From: Aplectana chamaeleonis
Lineage: Eukaryota > Nematoda > Chromadorea > Rhabditida > Cosmocercidae
NCBI GenBank assembly: GCA_029168955.1
Contig: JAPDOI010001379.1
Span: 122,616 to 186,615 of the forward strand
DNA: 64,000 nt
Direction: 5' to 3'
A program made the translations under genes and the position numbers. The number at the start of each line of letters is the position of its first letter. The stretch's first letter is position 1. Positions 56,401-64,000 of the stretch are shown here, piece by piece. The notes beneath the pieces are model-generated. The model made no database searches, was not told the DNA's origin, and was given only the letters and a program-made list of their open reading frames with translations.

Positions 56401-59400
56401 ATTTCTCTTAGCATTCCTGAAATGGCTATCGAAAAAAGGATGCATTTGAACTCGCTAGTGCGTTATCCTTAGACATTTTGTTTTGACAAGGATTATAAGT
56501 CTCTGCTTTTCTCATGACCTTGGAGCATCGCTTGACGAAAGCCGTTCGATGTTGAAATGCTAGTCACTGCGGGCTGATGGGACCGTGGATAAGACCTTGA
56601 CCCCATAAATAACACTCTGAAATAACACTTGTTTGCATTCTCGTTTGAGTAACCTTTTTTGTGATCAGAACTGAGTTCTGGCTTTCGAAAGACGACAAGC
56701 ATGAAACAAGCATTTTTTCGTTGAGTGCAACCAGAGCAAAGCCTATTGACAAAAGAAGATAGTAGTTCGCAACTTTAGTCAAAGGGCACTGGATTGGATA
56801 GATGCAAAAAATGGCACCTTTAAGGGAATCGAATTTGGCGCTGATATTTGGGAATCATAGTGATTGCTGGTTGCTGCAACCTTAGTATCTACTGAATGGT
56901 TTAAAATACGGGAAGTGTTTTCCTGTCCAAATGTCTCGGGGGGTTTACTAGGATGTTTCGTTATTAAAAGAATGTCACCGAGGTGCTTCGAAAGCACTGG
57001 TCTCCCCGCGATAAGCAATTGGGGACGTTTCCGGTTCATTTCCACTCTGGATCTTGATTAGTCTACCGAGTAAATGATGGGTGCTTGATTTAAGTGCGGT
57101 TGATACTAAAGCTGCTTGTCTTTGATTAAAGGCATACACGCTCAAAAATAGTATTGATTTCATTACATAAATCAAGAGTTGGAGTTGGTAAAACGGTTTA
57201 CTAACGAAAAAACCCGACGAAAACTGGATGCAATTAGACAACTAACGGCTTGTTTTTGTTAAGGAGAGAAAGTGGACGAGATGCACCGCAGCACGCCCTC
57301 AGTTGAAATAGCGGAGCTAGCGGTGAAGTGGTTGCGAAAGCAAAGCTAATAGGCTCTAAGGGTCGTCTATACTTCCAGCCGCCGAGCGGCGCGGCGAGAC
57401 GCAACACAGGCTCGCGGCGCCAAGTGAGGCGTTTAGAGTTTTTCTGCTCGGAAATCTTCCAACTGGTGCCGCACGCGGCCGCCGCCTGGCTGCCGCTGCG
57501 CCGCCCGGGGAGAGGAGGCGGTGCGGCGGCCGCGTGCGATCCCTCTTGTACATCACATGCTTTTTTTGCTGATATTTCATATACATTCTCAATTTGGTTC
57601 CTCTGATTGATCGCTAAATTTTCTTCCGAGGTCCTGAAAGTTGTTTAGAGTATGCTTGGGTTGTGAGTTCGTTTTTGCTCTTAAAATAATTCTTTCGATA
57701 GAAAAAATTCTCAGAAGACTCTATCTGCTTTCGAGTGCGGTGTTATGAAACGAAAGATTATAAAATGCTTTTTTTTGCAGAAGAAATCACTCATTAAAAT
57801 CGACCTTGTGCTATCTCAGAGCTACTCCAGGCAGTGTTTTGCGTAATTCTGCGACTTCGCCGCGTCAGTTCGTCGCAGATCGATTATACATCATAGTGAC
57901 GCAATTTTTTCATTTGGCGCGGGCGCGCCGCGCCGCTCACCTTTCGCCGCGCCGCGCCGCCTCACTTCGCCAGGCGCTCCGCGGCGGAAGTATGAACGAC
58001 CCCTAACGGCCTCTACTAAAACGCTTACGTCGTTGGAAGCTTTATATACTAGCCAAAGCGACAGTATTTGAACAATAAATTTGGACGAGTATGTCTTGGA
58101 GGTGGAGCCAGCGAAGCTCATGGGCGAAGTCCACGATTTTTTTTTCGGCTCGATGTTGCTCAAACTTAGGAGTGTAGACTCGTTTTTGACGCTTCCGACG
58201 ACGTAAGCGTTCTGATTGGAGCCATACGATCTTAATTAGTCGCGTGGAGGGTTTGCAGCCGCTCTCTCAATAAAAAAAATGTCAAAAGGAAGAAAAAAGC
58301 GTGGAAGTCCTCACTTGCTAAGTATAGGCTGAAAAATGGTAGCCAGCAGAATAGGAATGAGCAGGACACTACGCCAAGAGTCTTGGGCCATTCGTTCGTG
58401 GGTTTTAGCTACGACGCTGATGCTCAACCATTCCAATTGTTTTTAAGCCGAAATGAACCCGTAAGTGCGTTGTGGGACTGGAAGCAATGGGTTTAGACTG
58501 GGCTAAAAAGACTCACTATCGAAAAATAATATAGAAAGGCTGTGGATCACGATAAAAACGGTCTTTGAATTTTAACTGAAATCGAATGTACGGGATCTAT
58601 CGGCAACAATAATGGCGAAAGAACGGTGCTAAAAACGAGCTAAAAACAGCCTCTCTACGACCACCAAACTTGGTTGTGCTATGCCCCATCGTCCCATTCC
58701 CTTGTTGGCCGTTGAGGGAGTGGGCGGATGGCACAGCACAACTGAGTTTTAGGGCCGTATAAGGCTATCTATGGCCTGTTTCAGCCGTTTTTTTGCCATT
58801 ATTATTTCAATTGATCCCGGTACATCTGATTTCTGATGAAAACTCGGACACCTTTTTTTTCGTGAACACTGCCTTTGAGTGTAGAAAATTTTGAAAAAAT
58901 CGAACCTGTTGAGTGATGGTGTTTGTGAGGAAGTTCATGTTGTGACCGAGAATCATGAGAAATCCGCGATCAAGTGCTCGCTGACGATTCCGGGCGAGTT
59001 TATAGATTCGCCAGTAAAGGGTAAGAGTGACAGAGGCGGGAAGGAAAAACGCAAAGACTACGCTGTGTGCCAGATAGCGAATTTCGTTGCCAGCGAAACA
59101 TATGGACTGAAAAAAAGTAATTATTTCGACGAATTCCGGTGACGTGCCCTAGGTTTTTCATTCTAGGGAAGGTTCTAGGCAGTCCTGATGAAGTCAACGT
59201 CATTTAATCACGGTAGATCGACAAAAGATGCTAGAGGGAATGAGAAATTGTAGGAGTTGGCTGAATCATTAAAACAGAAGTGAAAAACGGATGGCTAGTT
59301 TTGAAACAAAGTACAGATTAATAAGGGATAAAAATTCAATAATATAATGAACTGACGTCATCGTAGCACTGCGGTTGCTCCCATCGGACGGTGGTAAGCA

Positions 59401-61304
59401 ATATAGATGATGAAAATGTCCATATAATTATCATAACAATTATGACCTTAGTTTTTGTGACTAAGGACTTATAGCGAAGCGGTCGCGTCACGGCTAGATA
59501 TCGATCGACAGAAATGACGCAGATCGTTACCTGAAAATTGGATATTGATACGCAAGGGGAGGGGGAGAGCAGTCGTTTTTTTAGTGGAGTTATAAGAGAG
59601 GGAAGGATGGAGGCTAATACTGCTGGATGTTCCTAGCCCTGCGGTAACGGGTAATTTCGAGCTGATGCACGCGAAAGGTTCCTTTTCGTTTCCCTCTTCG
59701 AGTTTCTGCACAGCTGTGTGTTTAATGAAAATTCTTGACGCCGAATCGTCGATTTTAGCATGACGACGAGCGCGTGAGGTAACTGAATAATCGTAGTTTT
59801 CGACGCGATTGGCTGCTGCCAGCCCGTCGCCGAGTTGAGGCGAGAAAAAGGCGAGCCGCCCCAAAAATGTAGAAAAACTCGGTCTGTTCGGGGGTAACGG
59901 GACATAGATTTGATTCTAGTTTTCTCAGTCGGACATATCTCACTGAAACTCAAAAGTACTTGTTCCAGGTGAAAAAAATCGATAATAAAAGGTTGAAATG
60001 AGAGGGGAAACAAAATAAATACTTGCCGTCTTGAATCCCTTATGGGATGCGTCACACATCCAACTTCGTAATCATAGAGGCTTGAAAGTGTGTGGGGCCT
60101 GTATAATCACCCGCGGGGCCAGCAGAGTTTCAAGCCAGCGCTTCCAGCTGCCCGGATTCATCTGCTTCCAATTTACCGATCTCGGAGGGATAGATTGCTT
60201 GGGCCTGTATTCTTGAACGATTTTCCCGCGAGGTGAAGGTAAATGTTTTTTGGAATCTCTGCAATTCCTACGCTCTATACCCATGTCTCACTCTTACGCT
60301 GAAAAAACGAAACCGGCATATAGAGCGCAGAATTTGCAGAGATTCCGACCTCGCGGATAAATCGTTCATGAATACTGGCCTTGGTTTACTTTGGGCGAGA
60401 ATCGAAGCCGTTACTCATGTAAAGTCTACAAAACCGCGAATTTCCCAAGGTTTCTACGCGTGCTGGTGTGGAGCGGCGGTTAGAGACAGTGAAAGTGGGC
60501 ATGACAGACGGAGGGTGCAGAATCGCCCGCGCCGTTTGCGCCATGCGTCGTGAGAATTGCGACGTTTTACATAGGATATCCTCTAATTTGGAGTAAAATT
60601 TACGTCCGTCGTTCGCTTGCGTGTGCGCGCGTATGCTGCTTCCCTTCCTCCCCCAGGCCTTCTCACTGTGTCTCCCCTCTCTCCTGAGGCGCACGCGAAG
60701 GAACAAAGTAATTTTGGCTTCATAATAGAGGATATGATTGATGACGGCAAGTGTGATTTAATCTGTTGTGGACTGGGCGCTGTTTGCCACAATGGGAGAT
60801 AATTGAAAAAGTTCTACAAATGTACAGAATTTATGGAGGCAAAAGAAAGAAGGAAGAAGAGGAAGGGGAAGCTCACCACGGAACAGGTGCAGAATGTAAC
60901 ATCGGCGGCTACCCAGACGCGGCACAAAAATCGGCCAAAAATCCATTTCCTATAGGCAAGATGAAATGCGCCCAAAGGCAGCACGATTATCCCGACAAGG
61001 AAATCGGTGAGGCCGAGGTTCCAAACAAGAAGTGTTGTGTTGGTTCGGCCTACGCGTGCCTTGAAGAATAGCACGAGAAGATTGCCAAAAACAGTCAACA
61101 GAATAATAATCATCATAGGAATACAGCAAATAACAATAAGAGTAGTCGGTAATGCACTTGTCTGTGCACCGTAATCGGCTAGACGACGTAGCTGAAATGA
61201 AGTTGTGTCCGACACTACATCAGAACACATGGGACATGCTAGCTTACCTGCTCACGGCATTGCTCAGACATGTTGTAAGTCTCGAATAACAACGGGTCGA
61301 GCAT
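53214..61304 (-). CDS. biogenic amine-type G protein-coupled receptor gene, frame broken in TM6 and TM7 exons
   Basis: Seven minus-strand exons: 61304-61248, 61191-60877, 59530-59357, 59106-58906, 58416-58315, 53554-53498 and 53437-53214. The first four give 249 clean codons covering the N-terminus to the start of the third cytoplasmic loop, all joined in phase 0. The aminergic signature is complete: D3.32, DRY, CWLPFF, W7.40/Y7.43, NPIIY. Of the TM5 serines, 5.42 is Ser but 5.43 and 5.46 are Val and Ala, so ligand choice among dopamine, tyramine, octopamine and serotonin is open. Single extra bases disrupt the TM6 and TM7 exons. Most of the third loop is not found. Intronic elements include a family A MITE (58.5 kb), nested repeats (57.1-58.3 kb) and a foldback (54.0-54.8 kb). 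Confidence 0.85.
53498..53554 (-). CDS. amine receptor exon (third outer loop, start of TM7)
   Basis: 57 bases between acceptor GCATTTCAG and donor GTACGT. The first two bases complete an Asn codon begun in the TM6 exon, giving NYKCHGCISPIAIDVASWLG, with a likely loop disulfide pair (CHGC) and W7.40. The preceding intron is about 4.76 kb and filled with inserted elements. The following one is 60 bp. Confidence 0.85.
   Translation of the reverse strand: MTSAMDAYLQSQLMSPAG
53960..54775. mobile_element. foldback element in a receptor intron, about 800 bp
   Basis: Arms are inverted copies along most of their length: AAGTTTTATAAAAACGGAGA at 53976 against TCTCCGTGTTTATAAAACTTT ending near 54760, and inside them GCCGCGCGCGGCAA against TTGCCGCGCGCAA, meeting near 54.38 kb. 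Note that it lies between the TM6 exon and the exon at 53554. No transposase. Confidence 0.8.
55000..57120. other. intronic sequence without supported gene
   Basis: Within the large receptor intron. Open frames here are short and lack domains. No clear repeat pair was found except AT-rich simple stretches (for example 55960-56000). Confidence 0.4.
57130..58260 (+). repeat. dispersed repeat interrupted by a MITE
   Basis: The outer parts 57130-57359 and 58004-58260 match 62950-63400 in the same order (CACGCTCAAAAAT, CTAACGAAAAAACCC, AAAGTGGACGAG; then AAAACGCTTACGTCGTTGG, GGACGAGTATG, GAAGCTCATGGGC, TTTTTGACGCTTCC). The copy at 62.95 kb is continuous across the site where the MITE at 57360-58003 sits, giving an empty-site comparison. 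Confidence 0.72.
57360..58003. mobile_element. TAA-flanked MITE, 644 bp, nested
   Basis: Ends GGGTCGTCTATACTTCC and GGAAGTATGAACGACCCC with TAA on both sides (57357-57359 and 58004-58006). The subterminal GC-rich arms AGCCGCCGAGCGGCGCGG and GCCGCGCCGCCTCACTTCG fold back. PIF/Harbinger-like by target size. Inserted in the receptor intron within an older repeat. Confidence 0.85.
58315..58416 (-). CDS. amine receptor TM6 exon with one extra base
   Basis: After acceptor GAGCATCAG the frame reads VVAKTHERMA, then needs loss of one base (a C in GGCCC near 58390) to continue KTLGVVSCSFLFCWLPFFSL in the next frame. Both halves are typical of amine receptors (AKTHERMA before TM6; W6.48 and the Phe pair 6.51/6.52 in CWLPFF). 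Ends in phase 1 at donor GTGAGG, which fits the next exon. Confidence 0.85.
58533..58877. mobile_element. family A MITE in receptor intron, 345 bp
   Basis: The left end GAAAGGCTGTGGATCACGAT and right end CGTGAACACTGCCTTTGA are diverged family A termini. The right end stops 28 bp from the TM5 exon donor. The missing third-loop exon would be expected in this interval, so the insertion may have displaced or destroyed it. Confidence 0.65.
58906..59106 (-). CDS. amine receptor exon 4 (TM5 and start of third loop)
   Basis: 67 codons between acceptor TTTTTTTCAG and donor GTTCGA. Continues SICFAGNEIRYLAHS into TM5 (VVFAFFLPASVTLTLYW, P5.50 present) and the basic membrane exit RIYKLARNRQRALDRGF. It ends in phase 0, which does not match the TM6 exon, so at least one third-loop exon is missing from this model. 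Confidence 0.9.
59357..59530 (-). CDS. amine receptor exon 3 (TM3 end to TM4)
   Basis: 58 codons between acceptor CAATTTTCAG and a GTCAGT donor. Begins VTICVISVDRYLAVTRPLRY with the DRY motif, then the second inner loop and TM4 (IIVMIIIWTFSSSILLTTV), ending CYDD in the second outer loop with the Cys expected to bond to TM3. Phase 0 at both ends. Confidence 0.92.
60440..60570. repeat. dispersed repeat shared with 6.54 kb
   Basis: GTGTGGAGCGGCGGTTAGAG and following AGTGAAAG..GCAGA..CGGAGG parallel the 6545-6620 sequence. In intron 2 of the receptor, directly adjoining the family C MITE. Confidence 0.45.
60579..60732 (+). mobile_element. family C MITE, 154 bp, TA-flanked
   Basis: Ends TCCTCTAATTTGGAG and CATAATAGAGGA with TA outside (60577-60578 and 60733-60734). 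The interior has the same order as the other copies: CGTCGTTCGCTTGCGTGTGCG, a pyrimidine-rich run and GCGCACGCGAAGGAAC. Lies in intron 2 of the receptor. Confidence 0.85.
60877..61191 (-). CDS. amine receptor exon 2 (TM1 to TM3)
   Basis: 105 codons between acceptor ACTTCATTTCAG and donor GTGAGC. TM1 includes LLTVFGNLLVLF (N1.50 in GN). TM2 includes NLGLTDFLVGIIVLPLG (D2.50). The first outer loop has W and the disulfide Cys in GRFLCRVW, and TM3 begins WVAADVTFCTCSV with D3.32, the amine-binding Asp, at model residue 116. Confidence 0.92.
61248..61304 (-). CDS. amine receptor exon 1 (N-terminus)
   Basis: ATG at 61304 opens MLDPLLFETYNMSEQCREQ, with one N-glycosylation sequon (NMS), and ends at donor GTAAGC (61247 downward). 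The exon is preceded by TTTCCAG ending at 61314, placing the ATG nine bases inside the exon as expected for a trans-spliced or first coding exon. No signal peptide, as usual for class A amine receptors. Confidence 0.75.
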
Positions 61305-61313
61305 GTTTTCGAT

Positions 61314-61322
61314 CTGGAAATT
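61314..61322 (-). promoter_or_regulatory. probable trans-splice or cis acceptor upstream of receptor ATG
   Basis: AATTTCCAG read on the minus strand, ending nine bases before the ATG at 61304. Matches the nematode TTTCAG-type acceptor. Upstream minus sequence is pyrimidine-poor with a CTTCTTCTTCTTC tract near 61.55 kb and no obvious coding exon. Confidence 0.5.
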
Positions 61323-61599
61323 CTAAATGCGAAGAGCTTCAGAGGTTGAGAAATGTAGTTTAGTTTTTTTGCTCGGAGAGGAGTTGCTGATGAATAGAGA
61401 AATTATGATTGGATTTTGGGTTGCCGCCGCTGACTCTCCTCCTGCTGCTTTTCTATGGCCTAGCGAACGAATATGGAGAGGGTTCGTAGAAGTGGCTGAA
61501 CTCTCGGGATCAATGATCCTGAGCGAGCAGGAGTTAGTGAAGAAGAAGAAGACGTTGCTGGCCTTGGCGCGCGATATGTGCGCATAGGGCGGGACCTAA

Positions 61600-62605
61600 G
61601 AGGCAAAGGGCCTCCACTGAATACACGCAGAGGTTAAGCGACTATCTCGTCATCGCCTAGATGCGCGTGCAATTTTGGCGACGGGACGGGCTCCAAATGT
61701 AATCCGAACTTTGTGCATGACTAATTCATAGACAATTCAATGTGCTTACGCGATAATGTAATGATGTCTTCAGAATTTGTAGTAGGAAAAGGGAAGGGCA
61801 TACTCTCTCAATGATCAGAGAAGCCCTCAGTGGAAATATAGGTGAAAATGAAGCAGCATAGGTAACCATATTGTTGATTTATGGACATTCAGAGAACGTG
61901 AAGTTGTGCGAAGGGGATTCGCATGTTTTGTGAATACGCAAAACAACCCAAGACTCATTTCTATCTTGAATCGGATTTTTGATCTACAACATTCACCCTA
62001 GAACCTCGCAAAACAGCGAAAATAGTTTTCTTTGCCCTTTCTCCATAACTCCGTCAAATTTGGTTCCTCGGAAGAAAAAGGATATTGCTAGAATCGCCTC
62101 ATTAAAATCAACTAGATGGTATCGCACTTTTGTTGATAGCCCTAACTATACGTTAGCTATAGTTATGTTCTTCTTCCCAAAATACGTTTCGACTCGTTAA
62201 GATCGTCGGGTTGTATGCCCATTACACAAAATTGGAGGAGTTGACCCATTTCTTGCAGCTCGAATTCCATTCGAGACCGCTTTGCTATAATGGAATATCC
62301 CGGTGTTTCGAACTGCAAAAGACGGCTATTACATCAAAGCGAAGCGGTCGCCCGTGAAATTCAGACTGCAAAAGACGGGTTAACTCCCCATTTTTTATGT
62401 GCTGCGCCTGCAACCTAGTTTGCTTAGCCGGCTCCTTTCAATGGGCAACTTACCTATAGCTTACGTAAAGTCAAAGCTATGGACGAATTTTGAACAACGA
62501 TATGATGAGGCTATGAGGAAAGAGTGTGAGAAATCACGCGAGAAAACGCTTTTTTCAGGTAGGGTGGGCTTTTTAGTTTGGGAGGACTACATATGGTTTC
62601 CGTAT
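61600..62605. other. no supported gene upstream of the receptor
   Basis: Would contain the receptor promoter if transcription starts here. A GCGAAGCGGTCGC word at 62339-62351 recurs at 59475-59487. There is no TATA-like or repeat feature I can defend. Confidence 0.35.
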
Positions 62606-62609
62606 TCGA

Positions 62610-62730
62610 TTTAGTCTGAAGCTTGGACCAGGCGGCTGGCCGTGCAGTGTTGGCGACATCACTGGCCAACGGGGTTTCGATTCGCCAGCTGCGATTTACC
62701 ATCGCAGCCCCGTATGTTCATCAGACTAAA
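62610..62730 (+). repeat. 121-bp element with palindromic ends and tRNA-like core
   Basis: Ends TTTAGTCTGA and TCAGACTAAA are perfect inverted repeats. Inside, a potential stem GCTGGC/GCCAGC encloses GTGCAGTGTTGG (A-box-like) and GGTTTCGATTC (B-box-like), spaced as in a tRNA. The anticodon region does not fold cleanly, so this is not called a tRNA gene. Confidence 0.5.
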
Positions 62731-62754
62731 TTTATTATGTGAACTCTATATCGT

Positions 62755-62815
62755 CGATCACTAGTCGAGAGATCGCCGCGTGTGTTCGAGGCGGTGATCT
62801 CTCGACCAGTGATCG
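62755..62815. repeat. 61-bp hairpin
   Basis: CGATCACTAGTCGAGAGATC pairs with GATCTCTCGACCAGTGATCG (one mismatch), continuing CGCCGC/GCGG around a short loop. Arms of about 25 bases. Confidence 0.8.
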
Positions 62816-62949
62816 ATTATACCTTCCATGTTAGACTTATCGTTCAGATGCTCAGAAACATAAAAACACATAGAAACACAATGCGAAGCAAAAAAAAAAA
62901 AGAAAAAAAGAAATGAAATCCGAAGAGATTGAGAATATTTGCGTATCTC

Positions 62950-63400
62950 GCCTGCTAAAAGCAGCAGACACGCTAAAAATGTTGTCGATTTTATGACATA
63001 AATCGGAATTTCTAGTATGGGGAACTAACGAAAAACCAACAAAAACTATATGCAGACAGATGAATAACGCTTGTTTTTAATATCTGGTAAAAGTGGACGA
63101 GTTACACCGCGCGCGTTTGAAATAGCGAATATAAGCGACAAAACACTCGGAATAGCGAAGCCGTTGGATTCCTACAGCCTGTCCTAGAACGTTCACCTCG
63201 TTGAAAGCATCAAAACCAGTCAAAGTGACCGTATTCCAACGATCAAATCCGGACGAGTTTGTATTTCAGGGCGGAGTTGTCGAAGCTCATGGGCAGGGTT
63301 TTCGTAATATTTTTTACCTGCATTGCTCAATTTCAGTAGTTTTGACTTATTTTTGACGCTTCCAACGGCGCTGGCCTTCTACTAGGGGCCATGCGGCCCA
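62950..63400 (+). repeat. uninterrupted copy of the 57.1/58.2 kb repeat
   Basis: Carries the same ordered blocks as 57130-57359 plus 58004-58260 without the nested MITE. The junction region here reads TTGGATTCCTACAGCC. Confidence 0.72.
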
Positions 63401-63443
63401 AGTAGAGTTTTCTCAATAGCTTTTCCGAGCGTGTCTGCTGCTT

Positions 63444-63935
63444 TTAAAGGCACTGTTCACGATGATTTTCGTTCCTGAGTTTTCCACTCAAAACAATGCG
63501 TTGGCAACGAAGTGTTACCGAAATTACGAAGAAACGGCTTGGAACGCACTAAAACGTCTTGTTTCAGTGACATTATTGTCTGACCTCGACTAGTTTTCTG
63601 GTTGGATAAACATGTTCGCGGTGGTTGTGACCGATGAAAAATGGGGCTAATCAAAAATGGAAGAGTATTTTAGGCAAAACAGTATTAGTTAGGGTCCGAA
63701 AGAAAGAGCGGAGCAACAGAGAGCAGCGAATTGCAAAAGATGGGTCCACAAAAGATTTCATTGTCACAACGAACAGTTCCAGTGAGAGTAAAAAGGTGTG
63801 ATGAGAGTAAAGGATTTTGGGCCCTTCTAGCGCGTTTTTCTCATTTTCTTCGTCATTTATGTTCTACCCGAAGGCCAAACAATTGATTTAGCGATTAATC
63901 TCAAAATCGAAGATTATCGTGAACACTGCCTTTAA
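63444..63935 (-). mobile_element. family A MITE, full copy, 492 bp
   Basis: Starts TTAAAGGCACTGTTCACGAT and ends ATCGTGAACACTGCCTTTAA. It matches the 12993-13484 copy on the opposite strand across nearly the whole length, including the GGAACTGTTCGTTGTGAC block. Confidence 0.9.
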
Positions 63936-64000
63936 CGCTAAAAGCTCATCCAAAAGGTGTACCCAAGAGTTTTTTCGTGAAGGCGGGCCTCTGGTTTCTT

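Noticed and set aside
57328..57606. Alanine/arginine-rich ORFs on both strands
   Set aside because: They lie in the GC-rich foldback arms of the nested MITE and have no start context or splice sites.

Overview
This window looks like nuclear DNA of a nematode, probably a repeat-rich clade V or strongylid-type genome; that placement is inference. The support is short exons bounded by TTTCAG-type acceptors, a probable trans-splice acceptor before an ATG, an aminergic receptor gene, mariner and jockey/CR1-type retroelement relics, and a very high density of short inverted-repeat elements. There are no bacterial operons, ribosome binding sites or CRISPR arrays.

Only about 1.6 kb looks like host coding sequence. 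On the minus strand, seven exons between 61.3 and 53.2 kb encode a class A receptor of the biogenic amine type. The conserved D3.32, DRY, CWLPFF, W7.40/Y7.43 and NPIIY positions are all visible, but the TM6 and TM7 exons each carry one extra base, so the locus is either a young pseudogene or contains sequencing or assembly errors. A minus-strand acidic exon (50.5-50.8 kb) may be an alternative tail of this gene or the end of another. On the plus strand, spliced exons at 14.1, 14.7 and 17.1 kb have compatible phases and encode a Cys-rich start followed by membrane segments. A separate exon at 45.2 kb carries another membrane segment and a basic tail and may belong to the same kind of gene.

The rest is mobile or repetitive. 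A jockey-superfamily non-LTR element (21.2-24.8 kb, minus) carries a 2A-like NPGP motif and a PHD-like finger ahead of its endonuclease and reverse transcriptase, and it sits inside a miniature inverted-repeat element (MITE). A second non-LTR element (33.3-37.3 kb, minus) has an intact ORF1 whose stop overlaps the ORF2 start as TAATG. A third reverse transcriptase piece lies at 25.7-26.1 kb. At 27.3-29.6 kb two mariner 3' halves lie in inverted orientation, and the plus-strand one is split by a 1.57 kb hairpin array of a 314-bp tRNA-headed SINE-like unit with a 13-bp target duplication. A dispersed copy of the same unit lies at 31.3 kb.

Several MITE families recur. Family A has TTAAAGGCAGTGTTCACGAT ends and at least nine copies, including one in a receptor intron. 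Family B has CTGTCCG ends and three copies. Family C has TCCTCTGTTCC ends, TA duplications and three copies. There are also TTA/TAA-flanked (PIF/Harbinger-like) elements and long TA-flanked foldbacks. Tandem arrays comprise a perfect 30-bp x 7 array, two loci of a 42-bp array built on CGAATATTCG, and a 39-bp degenerate array inside an intron of the plus-strand gene.
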